The notes under the pieces are model-generated. The model was given only the letters and a program-made list of their open reading frames with translations, did no database searches and was not told where the DNA came from. Both the position numbers and the translations under genes were made by a program. A stretch of DNA of 64,000 bases, from contig NZ_JBGFSM010000001.1 of the NCBI RefSeq assembly GCF_041679265.1, positions 1 through 64,000 of the forward strand. The letters are read 5' to 3'. This document shows, one piece after another, positions 8,267 to 16,715 of this stretch; within the stretch, counting starts at the first letter, position 1, and the number at the start of each line of letters is the position of its first letter. This stretch comes from Autumnicola sp041679265. GTDB lineage: Bacteria > Bacteroidota > Bacteroidia > Flavobacteriales > Flavobacteriaceae.

Positions 8267-8923
8267 CTACCTCCTCTTATCAACCGATTTATCATCAAAC
8301 GACACCAGGTTAAAAAGCTGGCGCATTCTGCTTCTTACCCTTTTGCCATATCTATCTTCCAGTTCCCCCGCGTTTAAATTTGTGGACATATGGGTTCTAA
8401 CTTTGTGGTTTAGAAAAAGCTCATAACGGGAGAGCAGGATTTCACCAAGCACGTTGCAATCTTTTCCGAAGAACCTACCCGTAGGCTCCACCCCAAGGTC
8501 ATCAAAGCACAAATAGCTGCTGTTGCCATAGTCCTCAATGGTTTTATAGCCCAGGTGATTAAAGGCAAAAACAATATTTCTACAGGGAATTACCTGATAC
8601 TGCTTCTGGTGTGGCACCAGGTAACGCAGCAGCTTTAAAAAGCTGGTTTTTCCGCAGCCCACTGGTCCCGAAAGTAAAATGCCCTTCGCGGGATCCAGCT
8701 TGAATTTTTCACATTTTTCTTTTTCTGCGATAATGTAATTGCAAAGCTTGTAAAGCAGGGGCTCATCTTCCTTGTACAGGTGAAACCTATTGCCGAACAG
8801 GATCTTTCCCTTTGCCTCCAGGTACTCCAGCATGGATGGAAAATCATATAAAATTTCTTTCCCTCTCATCTTCCCGATCCTGTAGGTGACGCCACCTTCC
8901 GTTATTTCACAAGGGTTCTCCAT
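8267..8923 (-). CDS. DnaC-like P-loop ATPase of a mobile element
   Basis: A 218-aa AAA+ ATPase. Walker A is GPVGCGKTSF near residue 90 and Walker B is YLCFDDLG near residue 135; SYLCFDDLGVEP followed by TNLNAGEL resembles the DnaC/IstB sensor region. It overlaps the end of the 8907-9614 gene by 17 bases. Similar ATPase genes beside a winged-helix protein and a small HTH protein form a maintenance block in Bacteroidetes integrative elements, where they probably load a helicase or aid replication. That role is inferred from the family and context. Confidence 0.75.
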   Translation of the reverse strand: MENPCEITEGGVTYRIGKMRGKEILYDFPSMLEYLEAKGKILFGNRFHLYKEDEPLLYKLCNYIIAEKEKCEKFKLDPAKGILLSGPVGCGKTSFLKLLRYLVPHQKQYQVIPCRNIVFAFNHLGYKTIEDYGNSSYLCFDDLGVEPTGRFFGKDCNVLGEILLSRYELFLNHKVRTHMSTNLNAGELEDRYGKRVRSRMRQLFNLVSFDDKSVDKRR

Positions 8924-9614
8924 AATTCTTAAAATTTTGAATTTTTAAATGATCCGGATTTTTTAGTTTTTGTTGCTTCTGGATCTCTTCAGCTTTTTTC
9001 ATCCATCGCTGCGCGAGCGCTTTCCAGTTTACTACATCCTGGTTCCCGCCAATTTTCCAGCCAAGGGCTTCGTAATGGAGATAAAAGTTGGAAGCTTCTG
9101 TCTCCGGCCAGGTTTTGATTTTGAAAAATTCTATAACTTCAAATTCACTTTTTGGCCATAAAGGTTTAATAGGTTTATTATATTTAATATTGTTTGTTTC
9201 ATATACCCGAGCTCTTTCACCACTCTTCCCGTACTCTTCTGCTACCTGTTCTAAAAAAGTTTCAAACTTATCCGGTTCCTGTCCATCTGAAATTGCGTGC
9301 TCATCCTCTACTTGTTCGTCACATGTCCAAAAAATGGACATCTTCACCTGGCTTCCTTTTAATGGGTTTTTTGATGGCATGTAGAGAATGTAATTCCACT
9401 CGCTTAGCTCCCGAATGCACTTATGATAAGTTGAAAGTGATCCTACCTTGGAGGCCTGCATGATCTCCTCCCTTTGGACAAAAAATTGTTTTCTGAACCT
9501 GAACACATTCCAATATTGAAACAGGGCATAGTAAATGCTGACATGCGAGGGATTCAGTCGCTGATCTTCATTAAAGCGTTCAAAAACTCCGGTTAGGTGC
9601 TTTATGTAATTCAT
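8907..9614 (-). CDS. Winged-helix replication/initiation-type protein
   Basis: A 235-aa protein. The N-terminal half (residues 1-105) reads as a winged-helix domain (PSHVSIYYALFQYWN, EEIMQASKVGSLSTYHKCIRELSEW), similar to initiator or DnaD-type modules. The C-terminal part ends in a helix with NWKALAQRWMKKAEE, like the DnaD C-terminal helix. It is followed by the overlapping ATPase gene and preceded by the HTH gene two bases away, a compact three-gene operon. It may load the neighbouring ATPase. Assignment is by fold-like pattern and context, not by a definite motif. Confidence 0.6.
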   Translation of the reverse strand: MNYIKHLTGVFERFNEDQRLNPSHVSIYYALFQYWNVFRFRKQFFVQREEIMQASKVGSLSTYHKCIRELSEWNYILYMPSKNPLKGSQVKMSIFWTCDEQVEDEHAISDGQEPDKFETFLEQVAEEYGKSGERARVYETNNIKYNKPIKPLWPKSEFEVIEFFKIKTWPETEASNFYLHYEALGWKIGGNQDVVNWKALAQRWMKKAEEIQKQQKLKNPDHLKIQNFKNYGEPL

Positions 9615-9616
9615 CC

Positions 9617-9895
9617 CTAATATTTATTATCGATCCTGTGCTCTGTCATGATCCGGTGGATTTCTTCTACATCATAGTAAATAATACCTCCTATTTTCAC
9701 ATACGGTAGCGTTCCATTGATCCGAAGCGTCTGTAAAGTTCCCGTGCTTATATGCAGATGTTCCTTTACTTCTGAAGACCTCATATATCGCCTGAGATTC
9801 CCGGAGGATTGCTGGGATAGGAGTTTTTTAATCTCCTCTAATAGTTCCATTTTAAATTCCCACAAATCATCCGTGGTGATATTTTTTCTTGGCAT
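9617..9895 (-). CDS. Small helix-turn-helix protein (excisionase/MerR-type)
   Basis: Residues from about 40 on (SSEVKEHLHISTGTLQTLRINGTLPYVKIGGIIYYDVEEIHRIM) form the classic HTH_17 winged-helix of excisionase-like proteins. I take ATG 9895 (MPRKNITTDD, 92 aa) as the start rather than ATG 9922, because the extra nine residues are unusual and run into an inverted repeat (CCCACCG at 9918 with CGGTGGG at 9942). Such proteins are the first gene of maintenance or excision operons in Bacteroidetes elements and usually act as recombination directionality factors or local regulators. The downstream gene follows after two bases. Confidence 0.75.
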   Translation of the reverse strand: MPRKNITTDDLWEFKMELLEEIKKLLSQQSSGNLRRYMRSSEVKEHLHISTGTLQTLRINGTLPYVKIGGIIYYDVEEIHRIMTEHRIDNKY

Positions 9896-10013
9896 AAAGA
9901 AAATATTTAGGTTAAATCCCACCGCTGGCTTCCCAAAGAGACGGTGGGATTTTGTTGATTTGACTTCTGGTTCAAAGTTGACAGCTTTGGAAAGAATTAT
10001 TTCACCAGTCAGA

Positions 10014-10139
10014 CGTAACTACGAGAAAATTTAACATGCCTGTTAATTGGAACTAAACTGGCCTAAACTGAAGGAAATTTTGGGTTTAGCTATAAAAAGG
10101 TGAGAACAAAAAAAGAGAAGATTGTTTTTCGTAGTTACG
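10014..10139. repeat. 15-bp inverted repeats bounding a 126-bp segment
   Basis: CGTAACTACGAGAAA at 10014-10028 and its inverse TTTTTCGTAGTTACG at 10125-10139 match at 14 of 15 positions. The 96 bp between them is non-coding and AT-rich. The segment lies between the rteC stop (10155) and the start of the HTH operon (9895), where the promoter of that operon should be. Short inverted repeats around a promoter are the layout of invertible promoters in Bacteroidetes. A simple regulator-binding pair or very long hairpin is the alternative. Confidence 0.5.
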
Positions 10140-10154
10140 ATCATATACCGAAAT

Positions 10155-10991
10155 TTACAGCTCTTCATCCCAACTTAATCTCTGTTCAAACAGCCGGATT
10201 AATTCATCTATAAATTTTGTTCTTCGGCCTTTGCGCCCTTTTATTTCAGAAAACTTCTTGTAAATATTATCCAGCCTGATGTTAAACACCTTTTCAAATA
10301 CCTTTGCAATAGCTATAATATCAGCAGAGCCATTATTTATCGCTCCGGAAAAATGCAGCGCATAGATAAGTTCAATTAGAGCGACTGTTGGCGCCGTCCA
10401 ATTTAAATTAGTTTCTGCTGGTTCTTGTGAAGAAACCTCGAGTTTTAGAAGCTGCCTCTGTAGGTAAGGCAGTAATTTTTGGTATGCTCTAAACCGGGCT
10501 AATAGCAGATCATGCGAAGTACTGAATTCAGCGTCCCAATATAATGGAGCATCTTGGGCTTCTACCTTAGTGAGAAATCCCCTGGTGTAGTAAATTTCAT
10601 CCATAAAAGTCTGTTCCAGCTCAACATATTGATGAAACTCCCTGTTTCTCAGGAAAAACTTACTAATTTTCTTTATCTTTTTATTCAGAAGCTTGCGCCT
10701 GTACTTTTCTGAAGTGGAGGGTTCCAGTTCCAGGGAACGCATCTCGAGATTCAGAATAAGATTGACAAGAGGTATCTGCTTGTGTTTCTTGAAGAAAGTG
10801 ATTTCTTCGGAAACCGAACTAAAATTTCTTCTCCTTATTTCTAATTTGTATGTTTCCAGGACCTCCCGGCAGTATTTGATAATCCGGCTACAGGCAAGCA
10901 ATTGCGTTTGAGAAGTTTCCTCAATTTTTTGAATCTCCTGCTCAAATTGTTCTTTGGAAAGAAAAAAATCCATCTCTACATCATTTATCAC
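10155..10991 (-). CDS. rteC: RteC-family regulator of a conjugative element
   Basis: A 278-aa protein matching the RteC family along its length. An N-terminal helical region has the spaced 'EEITFFKKHKQIPLVNLILNLEM' pattern, a middle part reads NREFHQYVELEQTFMDEIYYTRGF, and the C-terminal block is WTAPTVALIELIYALHFSGAINNG, FEKVFNIRLDNIYKKF and RKGRRTKFID. In CTnDOT, RteC activates the excision operon. Here it sits about 0.26 kb upstream of the HTH/ATPase operon on the same strand and marks the region as an integrative element. The gene is apparently intact. Confidence 0.85.
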   Translation of the reverse strand: MINDVEMDFFLSKEQFEQEIQKIEETSQTQLLACSRIIKYCREVLETYKLEIRRRNFSSVSEEITFFKKHKQIPLVNLILNLEMRSLELEPSTSEKYRRKLLNKKIKKISKFFLRNREFHQYVELEQTFMDEIYYTRGFLTKVEAQDAPLYWDAEFSTSHDLLLARFRAYQKLLPYLQRQLLKLEVSSQEPAETNLNWTAPTVALIELIYALHFSGAINNGSADIIAIAKVFEKVFNIRLDNIYKKFSEIKGRKGRRTKFIDELIRLFEQRLSWDEEL

Positions 10992-11074
10992 TACTGGTAA
11001 ATGTCAGGTAAAAGAGATGAATTTTAAAATCGGAAAAATTTCGGTTTATAAACTAAACAACAACATTTATAAAC

Positions 11075-11094
11075 AAAATTCCCATCGGAATTTT
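11075..11094 (-). terminator. Hairpin downstream of the prolyl oligopeptidase gene
   Basis: AAAATTCC-CATC-GGAATTTT is a perfect 8-bp stem. On the minus strand it is followed by TGTTTATAA. It lies about 190 bp past the stop at 11286, so it may end that transcript, though the U-tract is weak. Confidence 0.35.
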
Positions 11095-11285
11095 GCTGCC
11101 GCTGTTGCTTTAAATTAGTTAAATTAACAGCTGAATGATGAAACCAGCATTTTCAGGAATTTGCGGCGTATTTATAAAAGAAGAGTAGAATTAGTATTTC
11201 TAAAATATAAATGGATGTAAGGGATATCTTAAAACCTGCTTTGAAAAAATTGTAATATTAAGATTGTTGAAGAAGGAAATAATAT

Positions 11286-13460
11286 TTATTCGGACTCACC
11301 CCTCATATTGCTCCTGGCGAAACTGAAAATTTTGCTGTACAACCTTACCGTCTCATCATAATCTCCTGATCCTTCATGATCAGATTCGTAATCAATATCC
11401 ATCAGAAATGGCTTATTTTGGAGTGCTATGCTCTGTAATTTGGCTATATACTTTCCGCTATCCCATAACGGAATGCGATCATCCTGATAGGCTGGCATAA
11501 TTAAGGTGGCAGGATATTCAGAACCTGCTTTTAGATTGTAATAAGGATCCATTTTGAGCAAACCCATAAACTCTGCACTATCTTTTACCGTTCCATACTC
11601 CAGATAGCTGGTACTACTGGCGGTCGCAGAGGATTCCAGTCCAAGCGGATTTAATCTGGGCACTTCAGCAATAAATGAAGAAAAAAGATCAGGACGTTCA
11701 TTTACTGCCATTCCGGCCGTAATGCCTCCTGCACTAGCCGTGTATAAGGAGATCAAATCTTTTTGGGTGTACCCTTTTTCAATCAAAGCTTCCGTACAGG
11801 CAATAAGATCTTTCCAGGAATTATATTTAAGAGTTTTCATTCCCTGTGTATGCCAGTCTTTCCCTTTTTCTCCGCCTCCTCTTACGTGCGGAAAAGCCAA
11901 AATTCCGCCCTGTGCTGCCCAATCGAGAAAAACAGGATAAAAAAAAGGGCTCATACTTTCCCCATAAGCCCCGTAAACATATATAAAGACTTCATTTTCT
12001 GAATTGAGCTCAATACCTTTTTTGTAAATCAATGACAAAGGTACTTCTACCCCATCATGGCTAACCACCATAATTTGTTCAGAAACAAGATCCTGAAATT
12101 CCGGGTAAAGCGTTTCTTCCTGTAAATCTTCCTTCCGCAAGTCGGCTTCTTCAGTAATGATAAACCGGGTATAATCTGAAGTCCAACCGTCTAATTCTGC
12201 ACCAATCAGATTGTTGTTTACTGTTCCGCCGAAGAATGTCACATACCCAGGTGAGAAAGGAGTTTGTAACTGCTTTGTTCTCTTTTCATGATCAATTTTC
12301 CAGAGGCTTACTTCCACCCCATATTTAGAGCGTGCGAAGTATATGTTATCTTTTGTAACTTTAAACTGGGTGATAGGATTTTCCTTAGTTCCTTTAGCCA
12401 GTATCTCAGGATTATTAAAATCAGGATTTTTAATTTTAACGCTGGCTATTTGATTTCCTTCGTAATTCCCCTGCCTGAAAATAAATTCCTCTCCCCTTAC
12501 TTCTCCCTGATTATAGAAAACTTTCTGTTCCTGAGTGAAGAAAGGTACCCATTTTGGTTTTCCTGATATCAAGTCAGACATTTTCGCTATATAAGCGTCA
12601 TAATAATCACTAGAGCTTGCGGAATAGCCAACAACATATTTATCCTGACTGGAACCAATCTTTACTTTCGGATAAAAATCTGCAGGAATATTTACCGTTT
12701 TATTATTCCCAAAAATCATTTTCTTCATCCCTGTGCTTTCTCCGAAATTATGAAGAACAGAATACGAGTTCTGTTTAAAACCTGGTTCAGCCTTATCCAC
12801 TACAGGGAAGTAGAGATAAATAAAACCAGAACTATCCGGTAGCCATTCTACCCCACCAAATGCAGGATTTATATTTGTAATTACATCATCCAGTAATTTC
12901 CTCTTTTTTACATCTAAAAAAATAACTGTAGAGCCGAAATTTTCATCATTCTTGTAGCCAATGGCAACTTTTTCCCCATTAAAAGATGGCTCTAAATAGG
13001 TGATATCTGAAATTTCATCTTTGTAAATTAAAGGATCAAAAAGTTCTACTTCTTCTGCTGAAAGATTTTCCCTGAAAAACAATTTATCAATACCACTAGA
13101 ATCGTCATATTTCAGGTAAAAGTAATTACCTGCTTCATTGACTTCAATAATATGGATGGTGCCGTTTTGAAGGTTCTGATACTCGGAAAACTTTCCCAGG
13201 TAATACTGCATAAGATTATTGTCAGCAAAATATGCTTCTGCTATAGAATCCTGTTCTTCCAACCAATTGGCAATTTCAGGATCCTCTAGGTTTTCCAAAT
13301 TGGCATACTCATCCTGTATTGTTACGCCAAATTTTGTTTGTGTCTTTACCTGTTTTGTAAGCTGTGGATATTTAAATGACAAATGCTCTACCTGGCTGTA
13401 ATTGATGGTAACAGAAAGCACACACCACAAAAGGAACATAAGGTAACTTCTTTTTTTCAT
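11286..13460 (-). CDS. Secreted prolyl oligopeptidase (S9A)
   Basis: A 724-aa serine peptidase with a signal peptide (MKKRSYLMFLLWCVLSVTINYSQ). Residues about 25-430 form the seven-bladed propeller and the rest the alpha/beta-hydrolase domain. The catalytic Ser is in LYTASAGG (S576), the Asp in YQDDRIPLWDSG (near 661) and the His in ESDHEGSGD (near 695). S9A enzymes cut short peptides after proline. The gene lies directly behind the 41-aa double-glycine peptide gene, whose predicted mature part ends RRPKPGNS, so it could trim or degrade that peptide after export. That link is inferred from adjacency. A separate housekeeping role is possible. Confidence 0.88.
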   Translation of the reverse strand: MKKRSYLMFLLWCVLSVTINYSQVEHLSFKYPQLTKQVKTQTKFGVTIQDEYANLENLEDPEIANWLEEQDSIAEAYFADNNLMQYYLGKFSEYQNLQNGTIHIIEVNEAGNYFYLKYDDSSGIDKLFFRENLSAEEVELFDPLIYKDEISDITYLEPSFNGEKVAIGYKNDENFGSTVIFLDVKKRKLLDDVITNINPAFGGVEWLPDSSGFIYLYFPVVDKAEPGFKQNSYSVLHNFGESTGMKKMIFGNNKTVNIPADFYPKVKIGSSQDKYVVGYSASSSDYYDAYIAKMSDLISGKPKWVPFFTQEQKVFYNQGEVRGEEFIFRQGNYEGNQIASVKIKNPDFNNPEILAKGTKENPITQFKVTKDNIYFARSKYGVEVSLWKIDHEKRTKQLQTPFSPGYVTFFGGTVNNNLIGAELDGWTSDYTRFIITEEADLRKEDLQEETLYPEFQDLVSEQIMVVSHDGVEVPLSLIYKKGIELNSENEVFIYVYGAYGESMSPFFYPVFLDWAAQGGILAFPHVRGGGEKGKDWHTQGMKTLKYNSWKDLIACTEALIEKGYTQKDLISLYTASAGGITAGMAVNERPDLFSSFIAEVPRLNPLGLESSATASSTSYLEYGTVKDSAEFMGLLKMDPYYNLKAGSEYPATLIMPAYQDDRIPLWDSGKYIAKLQSIALQNKPFLMDIDYESDHEGSGDYDETVRLYSKIFSFARSNMRGESE

Positions 13461-13472
13461 TTTGAGGAATTT

Positions 13473-13503
13473 GAAAAGCCCGGAAAATTCCGGGCATTTT
13501 TCG
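13473..13503 (-). terminator. Terminator between peptide gene and peptidase gene
   Basis: On the minus strand the sequence reads GCCCGGAA-TT-TTCCGGGC followed by TTTT, with A-rich DNA upstream. It lies 10 bases after the peptide stop and 12 bases before the peptidase ATG. It would give a short abundant peptide mRNA with partial read-through into the peptidase gene. Confidence 0.7.
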
Positions 13504-13513
13504 ATTTAAAGCA

Positions 13514-13639
13514 TTAACTATTTCCAGGTTTAGGACGTCTTACTTTGTCCCGGTCAATTACAGAGCCACCCCCTCCGCCTTTAATTTGGTCAAGGTTCTT
13601 CAGTGCCCTGTTTCTGTAATCTTTCAATGACTTTTTCAT
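13514..13639 (-). CDS. 41-aa double-glycine leader peptide (exported peptide precursor)
   Basis: The minus-strand ORF from ATG 13639 to TAA 13514 encodes 41 residues. It begins MKKSLKDYRNRALKNL, continues DQIKGGGGGSV and ends DKVRRPKPGNS. The leader fits the C39-peptidase rule: Leu at -7 and Ile at -4 before Gly21-Gly22. Cleavage there leaves a 19-residue, basic, Cys-free peptide, so it is not a lanthipeptide or disulfide bacteriocin. It lies 83 bases after an operon encoding the matching peptidase-ABC exporter, HlyD adaptor and a TPR-AraC sensor, and has its own terminator. I read it as a secreted pheromone or linear bacteriocin. No homologue is known to me. Confidence 0.7.
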   Translation of the reverse strand: MKKSLKDYRNRALKNLDQIKGGGGGSVIDRDKVRRPKPGNS

Positions 13640-13722
13640 AATTACTTACTTTAATGTTTATAATTCCCTTAATACTAAATAACTACAAATGGAGATAAAT
13701 TTAAACAGGCCATACAGCCCAT

Positions 13723-15411
13723 TTATAAATGATCGTCTGCTTTTCTTGATCTCAATTCTTTTATATATCGCGATGGATAAATTCCTGTATTCTTATAAAA
13801 AGCTTTAGAAAAAGATTCCCCTGTTTTAAACCCGAAGGTTTCCGCCAGTCCCTGATAATTAAATTTCAATAGTATGGGATCATTATCTAACATGACTATA
13901 GCTTTTGCAATACGCAGGTCTTTAAGATAATTTGGGAACGACTTATTTTTATAATTATTGATAATTACGGAAAGGTATGAAGTGTTGGTCTCCAGTTCCT
14001 GTGCCAGGGTGGCCATATCCAGATCTTTATCTAAAAACCTTTCTGACTTCTCAAACTTTTCCAGTTTTGCCAGAATATCAATCCTGATATCTTCAGGCAC
14101 AGAGTTGGGATGAACATTTACCGGGCCTGTACTTACTCTATTTTTGGCCGTATTTCCTTCCAGCAATAGCTTTAATTTTTTCTTCATCCTAACAGATCTT
14201 AGGTAGAAATAAATCCCGGTAACGATGCCAGTAAGAGCAAGCAACCCAACACTTGCAATTATTCTTTGCTTGGTTTGCAGTTGTGCTTCAGCTTCCTTCT
14301 TCTGATGCTTTAAATACGGAATATCATAAGAAACCATAGCCTCATTTATTACATTTTCCTGTTTAGCTGAATGTATACTGTCATAAGCTATTAATTTCCC
14401 CATATACTCGATCTGCTTCTTCTTATCATTTTCAGCCAGGGCATTGAGCATCAGCTGATGATATACGTCTTTGATTTCTGAAAAGGGATCACCATTTGCG
14501 GTGACTATCGAATCGATATCTCTGTAATATTGAAGAGCAAGTTTTCTGTTATTCGATTTATCTTCGATCTTACCGAGATAGTAAAGTTTAATCGCTTTAC
14601 TCGTGCCATCAAGAGAACCTACATATCTAAGCAGAGTATCCTTAGCCTTACGATATTTACCGGCATAATAATTAATCTGTGCATCTAAAAGGATAAAATC
14701 TTGCAGGTTTGCTTTATCATTCAGTTGCATAGTCTTATCTATACCCTGATTGGCATAGTACCTGGCTGAATCCAAAGCATGTAAGCGTAGATGTGTTAGA
14801 GATAGGTTATAGAGCAATAGTATATAATCCTCATAGTAAGAATTTTCAAAATCTTTTTTTGTTTTCAGGATGTTCAATGACCTGTTATAGAGTTCGGCAG
14901 CCGCGTAATGTTGCCCATAAATATTCCGGATGGCGGCAATTGCTAGGGCAAATTCCCTTTGCTGCTCTATATTATCCTTTTTCAAAGAGAGATTATAGGC
15001 TTCGAGATAATTTTCAAGGGCTAACTGGAAATCTCCAGATTGATAGAGAAGATGCCCTTTTAATGCATATCCGAGGGCGGGATAATTGGGGTGAGAACTT
15101 GTTCCAGTAATTATAATAATAGAATCAGCATACGCCAGGGCAGGCACAGGTTCCTCTAAAATCGTTTTATAGTAAAATGCCCTGGCTTTTTCAATATCAT
15201 TATTTTCAGCAGCCGCTTTTTTTAAATGTACCTGAACCAACCGTTCAAGTTCTTCAATATCTTCCTCTTCCAGGGCTTCGGATTCCAGACTTTGGATTTC
15301 TTCATAAGGAATTGAAGTTGTCACCGTTTCATCCTGGGCATATCCGTAAAAGGAAAGTGCACCAATTAAAGCAATTAACACAAATCTGTATGTTGATCTG
15401 ATCAGGTGCAT
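13723..15411 (-). CDS. Transmembrane TPR sensor with cytoplasmic AraC domain
   Basis: A 562-aa one-component regulator. It has a signal/anchor sequence (FVLIALIGALSFYGYAQ), a helical region of TPR repeats (about residues 60-375, with motifs such as ALGYALKGHLLYQSGDFQLALENYLEAY), a membrane segment near 386-408 (IIASVGLLALTGIVTGIYFYL), and a C-terminal AraC/XylS HTH (440-562; LAQELETNTSYLSVIINNY and YQGLAETFGFKTGESFSKAFYKNTGIYPSRYI). The TPR part should face the periplasm. It follows the HlyD gene by 13 bases and precedes the peptide gene. TPR domains bind peptides in Gram-positive pheromone receptors, so it may sense the exported peptide. That is inference. Confidence 0.8.
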   Translation of the reverse strand: MHLIRSTYRFVLIALIGALSFYGYAQDETVTTSIPYEEIQSLESEALEEEDIEELERLVQVHLKKAAAENNDIEKARAFYYKTILEEPVPALAYADSIIIITGTSSHPNYPALGYALKGHLLYQSGDFQLALENYLEAYNLSLKKDNIEQQREFALAIAAIRNIYGQHYAAAELYNRSLNILKTKKDFENSYYEDYILLLYNLSLTHLRLHALDSARYYANQGIDKTMQLNDKANLQDFILLDAQINYYAGKYRKAKDTLLRYVGSLDGTSKAIKLYYLGKIEDKSNNRKLALQYYRDIDSIVTANGDPFSEIKDVYHQLMLNALAENDKKKQIEYMGKLIAYDSIHSAKQENVINEAMVSYDIPYLKHQKKEAEAQLQTKQRIIASVGLLALTGIVTGIYFYLRSVRMKKKLKLLLEGNTAKNRVSTGPVNVHPNSVPEDIRIDILAKLEKFEKSERFLDKDLDMATLAQELETNTSYLSVIINNYKNKSFPNYLKDLRIAKAIVMLDNDPILLKFNYQGLAETFGFKTGESFSKAFYKNTGIYPSRYIKELRSRKADDHL

Positions 15412-15424
15412 GATTGAAATTCAA

Positions 15425-16711
15425 TTATGTAGCCCAGATATGGCGGAACTGGTAAAAGATCCTTTCCAGCAGCGTCACTCTTTCTAGCAATATTTCTGCA
15501 GTTCCTATAAGTTCCTGAGAAAGCACTAATTCCTTTCCATAAGATGTAGAAAGGTTTTCTACATCCAGATATATTACGTAGGAAGGTGCTAACCCCCTGC
15601 TTGGCACCTGTGAAACAGAGTTTACCTTGGCTTTAACTATTCCCCACTCGGTGGAAGGATAATTATCCAATTTTAAATAAACCTGTTGTCCATTGCGGAT
15701 CTGCCCTGCATTTTTAACAGGAACAATACATTTGCCTAAAAATTTATTCTTGCTGTAGGGAACAACGGTAAAAACAACCTCTCCTTCCTCAACATTTTGA
15801 TTTTCGTTCCAGACCTCATTGTAAGTCAATTTTCCATCAATAGGACTTTTGATGGCATATTCATCTTCCCATTCCTCTATAGAATTCTGAAGATTCTGTT
15901 TGGCAAAAACGAAATTGGTTTTATTCTTATTTATTTTTCTGGATCCTGAATGCTGTAAAATTTCAAGATTACTCGTAGCTCTACCTTTGTCTGCATTGAG
16001 TTGTAATATTTGTTGTTTAAGCAGCACGTATTGACGGTTCTTTTCAGCATGTTCCAACTCCACTTTTTCAAGCTCTGCCTGGGAAATCACCCCTTTGGAA
16101 TATAAATTTCTATGGCGCTCCATATTCCTTAGTGAAACTGCTAACGCATTCTTTATCAAGAGCAGCTCTTCTTCTTTGTATTTAAGAATTGAAGCCTGGT
16201 TCCTGATGTTGTCCTGTACCTGGACCTCCATAGCTTTATCCTCATTAAATGAATTCTGCAGAATCTTTTCCTGGTATTCCTCTAAAAATTTATTGTAAGC
16301 TGGCTGAACAGAAGGTCCTAGTTTTAGGTAGGCAGGGAATTCGGTTACTAATGATTCAAAAGAACTTATTTCAGATACATCCTTCATTAATTCCTGTTTC
16401 AAGTATACTATATCGCTGAAAGTGCCTGTATTTTCAAGAACCGCAATGACATCTCCTACAGCTATGGAATCTCCCGATTGGAAATTTATAGCAGCAAGCT
16501 TACCGGCACGTTTAACTTTAATTTCTGCAGGGGGATTTTTTGAAGTAATTGTTACTGTTCCTTTCACCACCTGGTTGAATGGAACTAAGGCGGCAAATAT
16601 GATTATCAATAAAAAGAATAAACCTAAAAAGGTAGTGCCCCATCGAAGTAAACCTCCGGGCTCGTTATTCAACGGGTTTCTCCTGGTCTTATATGTATTC
16701 CAACTTTCCAC
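15425..16711 (-). CDS. HlyD-family membrane fusion protein
   Basis: A 428-aa periplasmic adaptor of a type I secretion or bacteriocin exporter. It has one N-terminal membrane anchor (about residues 27-48, TTFLGLFFLLIIIFAALVP), then a biotinyl-lipoyl-like half (GKLAAINFQSGDSIAVGDVIAVLEN), a long coiled coil (about 100-275), and a second lipoyl half plus beta-barrel (YAIKSPIDGKLTYNE onward). It would link the inner-membrane ABC exporter to the outer membrane. It starts four bases after the exporter gene's stop and is followed by the regulator gene, so they form one operon. The family is clear; the cargo is inferred. Confidence 0.88.
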   Translation of the reverse strand: MESWNTYKTRRNPLNNEPGGLLRWGTTFLGLFFLLIIIFAALVPFNQVVKGTVTITSKNPPAEIKVKRAGKLAAINFQSGDSIAVGDVIAVLENTGTFSDIVYLKQELMKDVSEISSFESLVTEFPAYLKLGPSVQPAYNKFLEEYQEKILQNSFNEDKAMEVQVQDNIRNQASILKYKEEELLLIKNALAVSLRNMERHRNLYSKGVISQAELEKVELEHAEKNRQYVLLKQQILQLNADKGRATSNLEILQHSGSRKINKNKTNFVFAKQNLQNSIEEWEDEYAIKSPIDGKLTYNEVWNENQNVEEGEVVFTVVPYSKNKFLGKCIVPVKNAGQIRNGQQVYLKLDNYPSTEWGIVKAKVNSVSQVPSRGLAPSYVIYLDVENLSTSYGKELVLSQELIGTAEILLERVTLLERIFYQFRHIWAT

Positions 16712-16715
16712 CGTA

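Noticed and set aside
13514..13639. The 41-aa peptide as a lanthipeptide or rSAM-modified RiPP
   Set aside because: The core has no Cys and few Ser/Thr, and no LanM, YcaO or radical-SAM maturase gene lies in the cassette.
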